Shown here piece after piece: positions 1 to 14,000 of a stretch of 64,000 nucleotides of DNA. Within the stretch, counting starts at the first letter, position 1, and each line of letters begins with the position of its first letter. Location: positions 6,200,001 through 6,264,000 of the forward strand of contig NC_061459.1 in the NCBI RefSeq assembly GCF_022581195.2, given 5' to 3'. The stretch is from Helicoverpa zea. Taxonomy: Eukaryota > Arthropoda > Insecta > Lepidoptera > Noctuidae. The notes under the pieces were generated by a model. That model saw only the letters and a list, made by a program, of their open reading frames with translations, did no database searches and had not been told where the DNA came from. The position numbers and the translations under genes were made by a program.

Positions 1-986
1 GTTAATAGTCTCTTAAGTGAAGGTTGTGTATATGAAGCCGAGACAGAGGTGGCTCGGTTGAGCGCGTCAGCCGGTGCAGCGGCGGCACCTATATGATTAT
101 GAACCATTCACGCGAATGCGCAATAACGTACGCATTGTACGCATGGCCATTCAATAAACTGGTTGAATGTTTATATTGGATATTTTCCAAATAATTCAAC
201 TCTTTTTTCGACTAACCAATTTTATCTTACCTTTTAGAGCTGATAACACTTGAACAGTAAGTACCGAATTAGTTTATTAATATCGTATTCTGCTGCTGGA
301 TAATTCCTCGAAGACCGACATATTTGGAACAAACCTCATTAACCTTCAATTATCTAAATTAATTGAATAACGTCCTAAAAAGTTTGGTTTATCATAATAG
401 GAAATTAATAACGGTGTCGATCGCCCTTATGAAACTTTGGTGTTTAAAGTTCAGCGCTGCTCAGTGTAATGACGTGCGACCTGCAATTCATTAGCAACGT
501 GATTAACGATGCCGGGTTTTAATAACTGCACTAAAGCCGTGACTTGATGTCTAGGGCGACGCTTCGAATTAAACTAAATGACGGTGACCTTGCCGGTTAT
601 TATCACATTTAAGCTTGCGGTCTTACGTAATGGGTACCTACAAGAACATTTATTCGCTAAATTATTACAAGAGCTTAATTCACTTTGCACGTCTCTCTTT
701 GCTTGCAGTGGGACCGCTTTTCCGGTTTCTCGTACAAATAGTGCAGACTTTGTTTAGTTTGGATGTAAAAGCGAGTTTTAAGTCTCATTCCATTTAATTA
801 ATGAAGATTTGAGTGCTATTGCAAATACAAAACAAAATAGAAATCTTTGTGGTTCAGGGAAGTTTACTGTTGCGATCCAAATTAAGCCCCAATTTAAGTG
901 AGGGTTATAAATAAAATCGATTTCAATTTTGGCAATTTTAATTCAAAAGTATGTTAAATATGTATATTTTAAATTATATTTTAGAT
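1..986. other. Intron or upstream flank, no exon seen
   Basis: Presumed intron upstream of the first visible rdgC exon. A GC-rich patch at 45-95 is open in one frame for about 31 codons from the window edge to a TGA, but it matches nothing I know in RdgC and has no good donor. The rest is AT-rich without recognisable structure. Confidence 0.4.
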
Positions 987-1717
987 CAGTGGTTCTTAAC
1001 CTTTTTGACATGAGGGACCACTTTAACTAAAGTTTGTCTTGCCGGAGACCACCTCATCGGTTTACCTAAATTAGCACTCATTTCTTTATTATTTATCAAA
1101 AAAAAATCTGAATTTTTGGGTCAGTTGTACTCAAAGCTAAACGCATGTCGGCAGTTGTGCAGGTAAGCGAATGCAAATAAAGAAAAACTTGTCTATGTAG
1201 TTTCCAAATGCGCGAGCGAAGCGAGCGCGAAATTTTTATCGGACTTAAACCGAATATTACGTAAAATTTAGCCCAAACGTACTTAACGTTTTGTTTGTTG
1301 ACAAATGCCAAAATAAGGGCATATAGTTTCTGTATACGCGAGCGAAGCGTGCGCGAAACTTTTATCGGACTTCAACCAAATATTACGTAAAATTTAGCCC
1401 AAACGTACTTAACTTTTTGTTTGTTGACAAATGCAAAAATAAGGGCATACCGTTTCTGAATACGCGAGCGAAGCGTGCGCGAAATTTTAATTATTTTTTA
1501 AGAACTCAAAACCAAAATTACGTAAAATGTAGCCCAAACATACATTTTCATGAATGGGAGGACTAGGTACGACACACCCGATATACGTCCATGCGAAAAC
1601 CTCCGCTCGCAATTATAATTCGATAAAAATCGTCGCGAAGCTTCGCGGACCACTTGGAATGCCTCCAGGGACCACTAGTGGTCCGCTGACCACCGGTTAA
1701 GAACCACTGTTTTAGAT
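979..1717. mobile_element. hAT-type non-autonomous DNA transposon with 8-bp target duplication
   Basis: The element spans 987-1709 and is flanked by a perfect 8-bp direct repeat TTTTAGAT (979-986 and 1710-1717). Terminal inverted repeats are CAGTGGTTCTTAACC at the left and GGTTAAGAACCACTG at the right. An 8-bp duplication and CAGTGG-type ends are hallmarks of hAT elements. No transposase is encoded. Inside, a unit of about 126 bp is tandemly repeated (CGCGAGCGAAGCG boundaries at 1211, 1337 and 1463). Near the right end are two perfect palindromes: CGCGAAGCTTCGCG (1634-1647) and GGACCACTAGTGGTCC (1669-1684). Confidence 0.9.
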
Positions 1718-1986
1718 AATAGAAAAAAAAAACAAATAAAGATATTTATTTGTTTTTTTTTAATTTTTTTAATTTATTTAGGTACCTCCTTAGCCTTTCT
1801 TAGAACATATCATCTTCATAATATCTTGTTATCTAACTGTGTATTGTATAAAGGTATGTTCAACTTGAATTTTGTAAGCACATTTTTCATTCAGTCCTTC
1901 ACTCGGTCGTTAATTAATTAGATGTAACCCGACTTTCCCCGACACGTGTGTAACGCATTTATTTGATACGTAGAATTTTGTTACAG

Positions 1987-2077
1987 CTATACAATTTCTT
2001 CAACGCCTTGCTGAGTCACATGAAGGACACCAGTGGGCGCCCCTCCTCCGAGCGAACTTCGAGGACTGCTTCCGTTT
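1987..2077 (+). CDS. rdgC: rdgC exon (first visible)
   Basis: The acceptor is TTACAG and the donor GTAAGT. The exon encodes a segment starting LYNFFNALLSHMKDTS, which fits the linker between the IQ motif and the phosphatase domain, followed by a Ser/Arg-rich stretch. It starts in phase 0 and leaves one base for the next exon. I found no convincing IQ-motif exon between 1 and 1986, so the preceding exon is probably outside the window. Confidence 0.88.
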
Positions 2078-5000
2078 GTAAGTCACTTCACCTTGGCATT
2101 TTCAAGAGTTGAGTAGATTATATCTTAATGATGACTCGCGACTTGCTTGCGAGGGGTGAGACTACGTTACGGTAATCCGAATGTTTACATAAACGCGTTA
2201 AAGGGCATAATAAACATTTATAATGTTATAGCGGGGCAAATAACATTAGGGAAGTTTGTTTGGAGTTGTAAGATCAACATCTGAGGTTACAACATTTGGG
2301 CTAATGAAGACACTTGAACTGCCAGTTTACGTGAGCTGCGGATACTAGAACAAACTAAAGTTAGAGATTGCGAGCAGCAGGACTGTTATCGTACACGCGC
2401 TAGTTTCTCGACTTTTTGAAACGTCGGCGAGGGCGCCCTGAATTTTTTCGCTGACCAACTTGCAAACTTGTTCTGTTAACTCGGTCCATTGTTATTTATT
2501 TAGTTTCAAAGTCGGCGTTTGAAAAGTTATTATAAAATAACAATAAATGGTCATGGGATAACTTTTAGTACATATTAGGTACAAAAAATTGTAAAGTGAT
2601 CAAATAATTGATGACGACTAAAATTAGAAGATTCTATGCAGGTCACATGTACGTTTAGTTAAACACATTATTGTTCATCGAGGTAATTACATTAAGCCTA
2701 ACATACAGCGCGTCTGGTTTTTCATTCCGTTCATTCCGTGCTTTGCTGTTTTGTTTTTCCTTGTTCAACGGGCTTCGAACGCGCAACGATGTGGTATCTT
2801 TACACATGTCATGAGCTACATAGTTCAGCATACTGCACTGACCTCTACGACCAATGCAAATAAAACTAGGTCTTCGCTATTCTCGGAGCGCTCTGACACA
2901 AAATCTCAGTAGTGCCTCCTATTAAAATTTACTACAAGATATACAGATCGTTGGACAAAATTGGCCAGTTTTATTTTGAAATAAATAAAATAAACCTAAA
3001 CTTGAATCCCTTCAAACGCAGCATACAAATTGCGTAGGTCGCTTGTTGCAGACTTACTCGAAAAACGTATTACGTTCAGGTATTGTGCATTGTGTTCACG
3101 GAGCACTTGCTGCAGCTCTATAGGTACTCAGTCGCTCAAAATGTAAACAATGTAATACATGTATTAGAATGCATTCCCTAAGCAGACTTAGCATTGTGAA
3201 CGGAACCTATTCTCAAATATGTGATATCATGTGAACTGAAAATACTTGTGATGTTAATTTTTGTTTCTAGTTTGAACGTTTACAGAATAATAATTTTCTT
3301 TGCGGGAAGATACCAGTAAGAAAATACCAATAGCTAGGGTGATGCTCCCTGTTTACACAGTAATACATTGTTTCAAATTACTCAGTCTTTGTAGTATATT
3401 GCACTGTACGTAAATGCTTTCGTAAAATGGGAGTCGTGTTTGTAATATTTAATAACTTTGTAAGCCAACCCTGTGTGAACGACTCACGAAAATAAAATAA
3501 TAAGATGGATGTTTGTATTATAATGAGAAGCTAAGAGGCTAAAATTATTTTGTACCGAAAAATCCTAATCTTCATTTTGTAGTGGAGCAAGTATTTTCTG
3601 AGGAGTCGGACGAGGGCGGGGGCGTCGACGAGACAGCACCCCCGAAGCCTTCCCGCGGCCCCGATATTGAGTTCCCGCTGCAAAGAAAGGATATCGACCT
3701 ACTGATTGAGGCATTTAGGAAGAAGAAGGTAATTTCGATTGAGTGACACCATTGTGCAACTACTTACGTGCCTATCAAGTGTGCTGATGAATCACGAAAT
3801 AGAATTTCTTATAGAATTTTTGGCATTTGTGAGGGGCTCATCAATCACTGTAACGAAAGATTACTACAAGCTTAAAAAAGATTTTTTCCGTAGCATCATG
3901 TTTATCAGACGGATTGGATCTCTAGGCACGATAAGATCCTCTACATTATCGGTAGGTGGCCAAATGTGGCTGCCCGGGAGTAATCCCTCGGTACACTTTT
4001 ACGACAGACGTAAGTAGAGATGGGTTGATTGGATTGATCCCATTCGTAAATAACAACTAGAAAATACGGCAATTAGGGTTGATTCTGGACGATTTATGTC
4101 CAAATATACAAAAGTAAAGAAACTTCAATTTAAGACAATGTATTCAAACGTTTTTACTAGATATTCGATCTTCAATTTGGGTAGTAGAAAGGGCAGTACT
4201 TGAAATAATTTCGTTTACAAGATTGTTATTTATGACATATTTATAACTTAAGAAGTATTTCTTATTTTCTTTTTACCTATTTTGTTGTTTCACCATCGTT
4301 TCAATCTAAAAACCAATTTATTTTTCTAGCACCGGCTTCATCCGAAACACGTTGGGCAGATATTAAAAGAGGCCACTCAAGTGCTGAAAAGAATGCCCAA
4401 TATCAACGTGGCGACCACTTCTATCTCCAGCCAGATAACAGTGTGCGGTGACTTGCATGGGAAACTCGACGACCTGCTGGTTATATTCCACAAGGTACGA
4501 CTTTTTATTACTGTCCCCTAAGTTACTCCGAACGGTAATCGGGAAATGTAGTGGCCCAAAGGTGCTATATATCGTTGACATCGACATCAAAACATTATTA
4601 TGGAATAACGACTCGAAAGCATCATAAACTTGTGAAACACGCCACACAATGTTTGCGTTGAAATTATATCGAGGAATGTGTCTCAGTATAAGTTTTCTCG
4701 CACATGATCGGAAGGTAAACCTATATTTATCCTGCTGTAGGAAGGTTATTGTTCTGACTTTTGAAAGCCATTAGTAGAACGCTAAACAACACATAAGCTC
4801 ATAACGCTAGTAAATATTGACTATCCATGAATGACTTCCACGTATCTATCAAAAGGAAATGTACCGTATTGTGTTGATAGTCAACAATACACCAATGGGT
4901 GCCCAATATGTCACTATTGATATTTCGTAAAGCTGTCCTTTCGAATAAGTATTTGTTAGTCGTTTGCGACGTCCGGATACAAAGTATTACTGAATATTAT

Positions 5001-8000
5001 ACATTTTGGGATTCTCCACTATTAAGATCAAAAACACAATATAAACACAGAAACTTATTTAAATGTCAATATTGTTAGAAACGCGTCAGTGGCAAAAGAT
5101 AGGAGCAAGCAAAATAAGTTTGATCTTCATTCATGAATGCCAATGCAAATTATTTCCAGTTGACGAAGTCGCTAGTGAAATATTAAACTAGAACAGGGAC
5201 TGGTTTTGCGCGCACCACTTACAGTAATGATTTTAATCGAATGCTTACTTGAACGAACGACGCGAACGCAAAGTCAATTAATCGTAAAACGTTGCATCTA
5301 GAGTGCTAGTGAAGTATCGATTTATTATTTCCCAGCGCGGGAGATTCACGATTGTGATATGCACAATGGAAAACATCTGAAAGAAATACAAGTTACTATA
5401 TTTTACACTATCTTGTAAATTAGGTAACTTCAATATAATAAAAACAACTCATTTCTCTGGCAAAGTTCCCTTTTGTTTTGTATTACATTTGTAGCAAAAA
5501 GGTACAAATTCCAGTTAATTTGTGTTATCTATAGGTACTTTACCTACATAAAAATTCAATTACTTTTTCTCAACTTGCGCGGGAACGCAAGCAGCTGTCA
5601 CGACGTTTTTGCTTTCCCGACGAACAACAACAAAGTGTATTTTTTATGTTTATAGTTTACGACATCAAAAGTTACAAATTACGGGAACCCTTCCGAAACT
5701 GAACGTGGAAATGAACAAAAAACTCGAGCGGAACATTGCAATTTTTGCTTACGGTGTGGAAAAATTGTACGTGGGGTGGCTACGTCACGTCGGATATTAG
5801 TAGGGTTTCTTTCAAGTTCTTTTTCGCGGATGCTCATTAGAGGCTCGGTGGCCTGGGGCCTCGGTAAACATGGCAGGGAGCGGCGCACACGTCATCTAAT
5901 TGGTGCCACCGTGCCGCCGCTGGTCGCTCCGCGGTTTGATTGATAGACCGCCTGTTACGCCGGACGACCTCGTTAATTTGCAGATATTGTTTTCGTTCTG
6001 TTATTTCCGTCTTACAAGCATATAACCCAATGGACCACTTAACTACTATTATCAAGCGTTTAGTAAAGAAATGTTTATTGTCGGCGTATTATTTTATGGC
6101 TACAATCTTTGCTTTTGAATTAAAATTTTTGATCCATTAATGGATTTTCTTAATGATTTAATCAAAAGGCTGGAATTAAATAAAAGACTTTCCTAAACTT
6201 CAAAACCTAAAAGGATTGTAGGAGAAAACAGTGTATTTTCCATGTGAACATACATAAATTCGACGTTCATACAAACAGTTTGGGTCCAGCGGGAACGGAA
6301 AGGGCTGCCTAAATTGAGTTTATACAAACAGGCGGTTTGTAAAAACACGAGGGTCGTATCACAACAACCGATGTCTGTCATAATCCAAGTTAATCGTGTC
6401 ATAAAAAACAATGACAATGTGAGTTATGATTTGAAGGACCCTTTTTGAACAGAGACATTTTATCTAGGTAGATGGATGGTGTAGTTAAGTAAACGCGATA
6501 CTCGTCAATTAGTTAAAATATAATTAGAGTTGTGCCACCTGAGTATGACTAGTAAAATAGAGGTAAATTATCTAAAGGATAACGATTATGAAACTGGCTA
6601 CGTAATTATCGATTAGTAGTCGACATATTGCGTAAGCGACCTTCCTAACGGTCATTGCTGCAGATGTGAGGATTCACCAAATATGCCAAGCCTAGTGTTG
6701 TTTCAAGATCATTACCCAATATTCCTTCATCGGCTGAATTTTGATGAGATTTACCCAACTTAGCGAAGCTTAGATGGCAGCAGAATTTTATAGTTTGGCT
6801 CTTGATAATAGTATCTTCTTTTTCTGTGAAATTAACTTCGAGAGCTAAGTTGGAACGTTTTCAGTACACATGTTTCGTATACTTTAGCCGAATGGCGTAG
6901 TAGCAATTAATTTCTATATCTTAAGCTGTAATATGGACAGACCTTAATAAGATGTAAAAAGCGTAGGTACATTATTAAAAATTTAAGCAGACGGTCATTT
7001 GGCTTAGTTTAATGCGAGTAAAGGTTGTGTGGTTGTCTCCCATGTGACTTATGTTCGTATGTTTTTTGAATGCGTTCTTTGCGATTACAGACCTCATATA
7101 GATGTCCGTACATGTCTAGCATGAACTAACTTATGAATTTCTTTGATAAATATCCAAACTTAAAATACGGGCCCAGTCACATATTTTATTATTTTATCTT
7201 CTTGTGAAGTATTTTTTGTAGTGGCTAGCCACTATATCACGCGTTAGGGGATGATTTAGGTAATAGATCTTGAATGTGACCTATTTCTCTTGGATGCGGA
7301 CATGTAGCCTTAACTTGTATGGTAACATGGATTGGGAGGAGTCACGGCGAACAGAGTGCACACTTCTCGTTTGTCAGCAAAATCGCTTGTGTCAAATGTT
7401 GACGACGCCACCTCCACAACTCTCTTTCACTGAATATATAACGTCTACTGCTATTCTTGTTTAGAATGGTCTGCCGTCTCCTGAGAATCCATACATATTC
7501 AATGGGGACTTCGTGGATCGAGGCAAGAAGGGGTTGGAGGTATTCCTCCTCCTGCTGTCGTGCATGCTGGCCTTCCCCGGAGGAGTGTTCTTGAACCGCG
7601 GCAACCATGAGGATCTCATTATGAATTCTAGGTTAGTAACACAATTGTGGGTGTGAGTAATGCTTCCAACAGTGAATAAGATTAATGATAACACTTTCTG
7701 TACCAATAATGCTCCTTTGATAAGTAGTAAGCATTTCATTAGCTTGTCGACTACATATTATGTGTATGTCATACATATAAATAAACTTCTACAAATACCT
7801 ATAGGTATGAAAGCGTAATGGTTCCAATTTAAGTTAACAGTCTGCGTGAGAATAAGTCACAGCCCAAAATATATTAGCTTTTAATTGTTTCTCAAAGAGA
7901 ACTGGTATGTGGGGAAAGTTTTAATGACTTGAATAAATAATTTTGACGCTTCACATTGCGAGTCAATTCAGTGAATAATGTCCTAACTTTAAAGTAACTC

Positions 8001-11000
8001 TTTTCGAATGGCAAAACTGTGAACACCCAGTTTTGTGCTTGTTAAAAATATTTCAATAAAACTTTATTATGTGAAATTCAAACGGCGTTCCAATAGAAAG
8101 GCATATTTATTGAGCAAAAACCAATTGCAAAGAAACATGTTTCAGTGGAATCAAATAGAACTGCTAACTTTGCTAACACTTGTGGCTAATTATTTTATAT
8201 ATTTAACTTATATTAGTAGTAAATATTTAAGTTTGAGCTTCTTTAATTTTTATATCCTTTTCTAAAGTAATGAAAACGCAGGTTCTAACCTAGAACTTTG
8301 TAGTTTTATCGCTTTAAAAGGAAACATCGTGAGGAAATATGTCACAGACACGCACATGTCTAGTATGTATGTTTTATTATCTATTTCGTTTAAGTTTTGT
8401 ACTGACTACTCATTTAAAATTGTTTTTTTTAGGTACGGCTTCATAAAAGAAGTCCAGCAGAAGTATCGGGTAAGTAAAGCTAGGAAAATTATTTTCAATT
8501 AAGTAATATATTTACGAATACTTATGTAGGTATTTATCGTTCATTCATAAACATGCTTGATTTTGTTATAACGGCCATTGGATACAAATCTGTGATCATA
8601 AATCCGATAAAAGGAAAACTAATTTGGAATAACGAAAATCCAGATCATTTATGTTTATCCTTTTGGAATTGATGCTACTGAGCTCTGAATCACTGACAAT
8701 AGAGACAAAGAAAGCTCCTAAATCTACATAACTTATCAGGGATTGGAAATGTTTGAATAAAACAGAAAATAACTCTTTGCTCTCAGTTATTTTCCGATTG
8801 CAAAGTAAAGAGGACCTGTGAAGCGAAAATGTAATTGTCGTTCCACAGGAAGCTGAACTTTTTTCACAAAACACCCTGTAACACTAAGTAAAATCTAGTT
8901 TCTGCTCTACCTTGTATTTGCTCTTTAGGAATAAGATTTTAACAACGTCCACAGCACAAAGAGTGTCCTGAACATGTTTGTCTTAGAAATCACGTTTGAG
9001 AAGATTTATTCCCTTTGTTTGTGAAGTATATCTACACATAGTTATCACCGGTCGCCTTTATCTAAATACAAAGTTATACTTATACTAGTGACTGAGCTCG
9101 GCTTTGTGTGTAGTTATTACCTCATTTCCTTTAAGGATGGTCGCTACGACTATGTTTATGATTGTATTTACTATTGTACGTAAAAGCGAGCTGTGTTTTT
9201 ACCCCCCACGTTTGCCAAATCAAATGGGTTTTAGTATTTTTTTTGTGTCAGAGTATCTAAACAAAGTTCTTTTAGATTTAATATACCTCAATCAAAGCTC
9301 TAACCAATTTAATGAAACGTCGTTACCACACAGTATTTGATGAAAAGTTTTAATATAAAGCTTCAAAGACGCGTCCTTTCTACTTACTATATTTAGAAAA
9401 TGTTACTGACTTATCAAGAAAATGTAAGATGCATTTTTTATACACTGGGATATTTGAATAGTTAGCGTGTCGTGACTCGGAGCGCTGTAAAGCGGTGGAA
9501 GGCTTTAAAAAATGTTAAAAGTTTTACAACACGATGAAAACACTTTTGGATCGTACATTTTTGACTGCATATTTTTATTGTGTGGCAAGCTCTAAAAACT
9601 CGAGCGAAAGTGTGAATGTTATGTTAGACTGGGTATCATCAGACATGGGTATCGATAGAAACATAGTTATATTTATCATACTTACCAACTGCAATATGAG
9701 TTTTTGGGGTTTCATTATAGTATGGGATGTTATGTCTTAAAATGAATCTAGGAAAATGTGTTTTTGTTTAAACCAGCACAATTCAGAGCGGTTGCTGAAG
9801 CTGATTGAAGGAGTATATCGTTGGCTTCCACTGGGCACCATCATCAACAATCGAGTGTTCGTAGTTCATGGCGGGATATCTGACACAACCGATCTCGACA
9901 TGATACGAAGCCTCGAACGAGATAAGGTATGTCAATGTAGTATTATAGTAATTGTAATTTTACTATGAAAAATTAAAAAGGTACCTAGGTACTTACCCGC
10001 TCCTTTTAATGTCCTTAGCTTTTCTTCAATGACCTATAAATTATGACTAAAATCGTCGTGTTCCGTCATAGGCCTTTTATGTACCAGGGCCGCGGTATCT
10101 CTTTCGAACAACCCGCAGCCCCGGCAGGCCTTGGCCCTGCTGGGCCCCGCTGGGTTCTTCAATGACCTTGTTTTGTTTCAATGTCCTTTACGAAACATTA
10201 CAAGTTTGTGTTATGTTTGCAAACTCGCAATAAACAAAATAGTGAACCTGCCAAACTTTATTCCAGTACGTGTCTCTACTTCGGCCACCAGTGACCGAGG
10301 GCTCGGCGACGGCCGGTGAAACTATAGACAAAGTGGAGTGGAAGCAGGTTAGTCATTTGTAATCAATCATTCACGATTCAATCTAAAGGTTATCGATCGT
10401 TTCATTGCCGGCTTCTTGGCATCACGAGTTTTTATCTTCCGACGGAGATGCGTCGAGTCGTTGCCAATTTCTTTGATCTATGAATGTGATGAATGAAACT
10501 CTGCATACAGAATATTTGAATGCCTAATATACATGATCATTATAATATTGAATGCGATCAATACCGTTTCCATAAACAATATTCTATTCAAAAGCAATTT
10601 CTATTGAATGAATTGTTCAGGCTAATTCGTGCACCTGGCTCGGGGACGCCCCAACATTTTCCAGTTCAACGTCTATTCTACATCGCGGACTAATCCAACA
10701 TTCAGCAACTAATCAAAACTTGCTTTCAACTATCTTTAGAACGTTGAATCACGTTCAGGGTATTATGAGTTATTGTAAAATATATGAACTTTCCACTTTT
10801 ATTGTGATTCGTGTTTCGGTTTCGTGGTGAGTTTAAAACAGTAGCTAGGAAAAGCTACGAGGTTTCAGAGTATGAAAGAGCAGTACCTACTTAACAAATT
10901 ATAAATGGTTCCGTTTCATACTTAGTGAGGGGAAAGGGCGAAGGTCGCTCTTTCAGGTGTTACGTACGTAATGAGGTTCTATTCACGAGCGGAGGTTTCG

Positions 11001-14000
11001 TGTAATTAATCTTTTATTAATAATGTAAGTGTAAACAAAAGTTTGTTTGCATGAAGTGTCAATCCCTACTCACTTTTGTGATAAACGTTACCGTTTACTT
11101 AAGCTTGTTCGGCCTTTCTCCTTCTGTATAGTATTATTCAATGGAATTCAATAATTAATTAGTTAGGGCCTTAGGGTTGATTATTATTTATTGTAGGTGT
11201 TTACTGCAGAGCAAACTGACCTTTTATAAAATTCTTTAATTTTTTATAAGGCTGATTATGAAGTTATCATAATACTTATTCACTGTACACAGCGAACACT
11301 GTACAAGAAGATTTAAATCGATATTCTTCATAAGTTGGCAAATAAATTATATTTGTTTCGCCAGTAAATTAATTAGTTTTAGTTCACGGCCAAAGTGCGA
11401 AATCTTGGAATAATCTAAATGTTCATATTATAATCTATTATAAGTGTTAATGCACGTGTAACAGGCTAAATTTAGTATTAGTAACCAACTTATATTTTAT
11501 GTACGTAGGTATAGGTTATGCTTAGATTGTACGAGGTAATTGACTACTTGAGGCAAATCATATTTGACAAACGTAAAAGATCTGAACAGCCAACCCTCTC
11601 TAATAGGTACACATTTTCATTCAGAATTATTTATGCACCAGTAAAAGGCTGATTAAGATAGATCTGGCGGTAAAACGACCCAATTCAGGCGCTGTCGGTC
11701 TACCGCATCGTAAAATTCACAAAATGAAATTCAATATTACATCTGGCCTTTAATCTGTGGCTTTGCAGGGTTCTACTCATTTATATTAAATTAGAAAACA
11801 TAATTTTCTGTGATGAAACATTTTGAGCTTTATCGTCGATCATGTGCAGAGATAAAATTCATTTAAATGTCACAAATCTTATATTGAGTGGCTTTGTCTC
11901 CCCTATTAGATACATCTATGATCTTATCTTATTTCTTTCGCTTGAAAGCAATTTCAGTCACCGCCATCCTTGTCGTAATACAATTTGCCCGGGTCGGACT
12001 CCCGCGCATTGGCACGAGATAAACTTGGGTATGTTTCGCGACCGCTTTATGAAGTTCTGTCCCAAAAGGATGGTTTTTACAATTTACGTAAGTTTCACTT
12101 TGTATGATTGAACGTTTTGACGCAATCTCGCAATATTCATCTTTTACAAACGCAACTAACGAGCAATTAATAAGTGGAAACGACAATATTTCAAAGTACA
12201 ATTCATTATTATTTTCTCGACTAGCTTTAACAATGCTCAGGCGTTCCATACGTTCAGGCATACGTCGGAATGACACACAGATTTTCTAACGAACAGGTAT
12301 TTCATATTGTGTAGTTTTTTTTTATGTAAGGTTAGAAATACAATTTAGGTAATACTGATGTCAAACTGTAACCTATTCAAATTATGCGTGTCACTCAATG
12401 TCGTAATAAAGCCAGAGTATTTTTAATAAACTTGTTATGCCGTTTAGCTTTGCTGAGCAACGAATGCCGTTATATTCAAAGACATCATAACTACAGCTAA
12501 AATTTTTAAATAAAACTACTTTTACGGATTTTATCGCGTTATATTAATATTATTTAATCCCGACGTTTCGGATCCTTTACAGCATCCATGGTCACGGGCA
12601 GACTAAGGTGTTGGTCGTCTTGATATATTAGTTACAAACAGCTACCCTACATTTTGTTGATTATTATTGACAATCCGATTCACGCAAAACGAGCTCACTG
12701 TATCCATAGGTCGAGCAGTTGTAGGCTTGGATTTTGATTTAATAGTTTCTATGATGGGATTCCAAGCAGGCCTAGTTTAGCCTAGTTTGGCCTATGTACA
12801 TAGGCCAAACAAAAAGAAGCATAGGGACCCGCGTAAAAGAACACATCGCCGATGTCAAACACCGCCGTTCCAGACAGTCAGCAGTTTGTGAACACACACT
12901 AGACAAGGCCCAGCATTACATCAGATTTGATAAACCACAAGTCCTTGCAAGAGAAAACCGATTCCTACCTAGGATGATTCGCGAGGCTATTGAAATTAAA
13001 AAACATCCAAATTTCAATAGAGAAGATGGCTGGTGCATACCACCTGCTTGGAATCCCATCATAGAAACTATTAAATCAAAATCCAAGCCTACAACTGCTC
13101 GACCTATGGATACAGTGAGCTCGTTTTGCGTGAATCGGATTGTCAATAATAATCAACAAAATGTAGGGTAGCTGTTTGTAACTAATATATCAAGACGACC
13201 AACACCTTAGTCTGCCCGTGACCATGGATGCTGTAAAGGATCCGAAACGTCGGGATTAAATAATATTAATATAACGCGATAAAATCCGTAAAAGTAATTT
13301 TATTTAAATGTCTAATATTCGCGTAAGTGTCAGAAATCAATATACAGCTAAAATGTTGCTAAAAGCTTGTTATTTATTTTTTTAACAGAAGAAGAGGTAA
13401 AATCCAAGTCCTTTTATAAAAGACAAATTATCTTGATTCGTATAAGCAATATAGCTGGAAACGTTGTAGAGACTGATATAAAATAAAGCTGGTACGGCAG
13501 AACAGGCGCTTTGCGTGTAGGTGGTATTTTCCGATGCTCGAGTATAATCCTTTTAACAATGCAAACTAACGCTACAATCTGCTACTTGTTTGATCTATTT
13601 CGAATGTTTCTAGCAAATCAATGAACGATGCTCACATATTTAGAATAAATTGTGTACGTTGCATCTTAATAATATTAAATGGATCTACATTTTAATTATC
13701 CTTACAATGTTCTAAAATATGCGAAAGTTAAGGTTTAGGTAAAGGCTTAGGCTTTGACTTTTCCGGGTAGTTCTACGAAGTGAATGAATGATTTTAAAGC
13801 AAATCTCTAGTCAATAGCATATGATATGCTGCATATCCCATGTAGCCGTTGTGTTGACATGTAAGTAAAAAGGAAAAGTGTGGTAGTAAAAACTTGTATG
13901 CTTTCGATGTGTATTCATCCCCCTGAAGTAAACTGGAATAATAATATTTAATTAACTACTGATCAGCTTACCAAAGATAACTATTAGTTGCCACTACGAT

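Noticed and set aside
1..100. GC-rich open frame at the left edge as an upstream rdgC exon
   Set aside because: It ends in TGA without a usable donor and does not resemble the IQ-motif region expected at this place.
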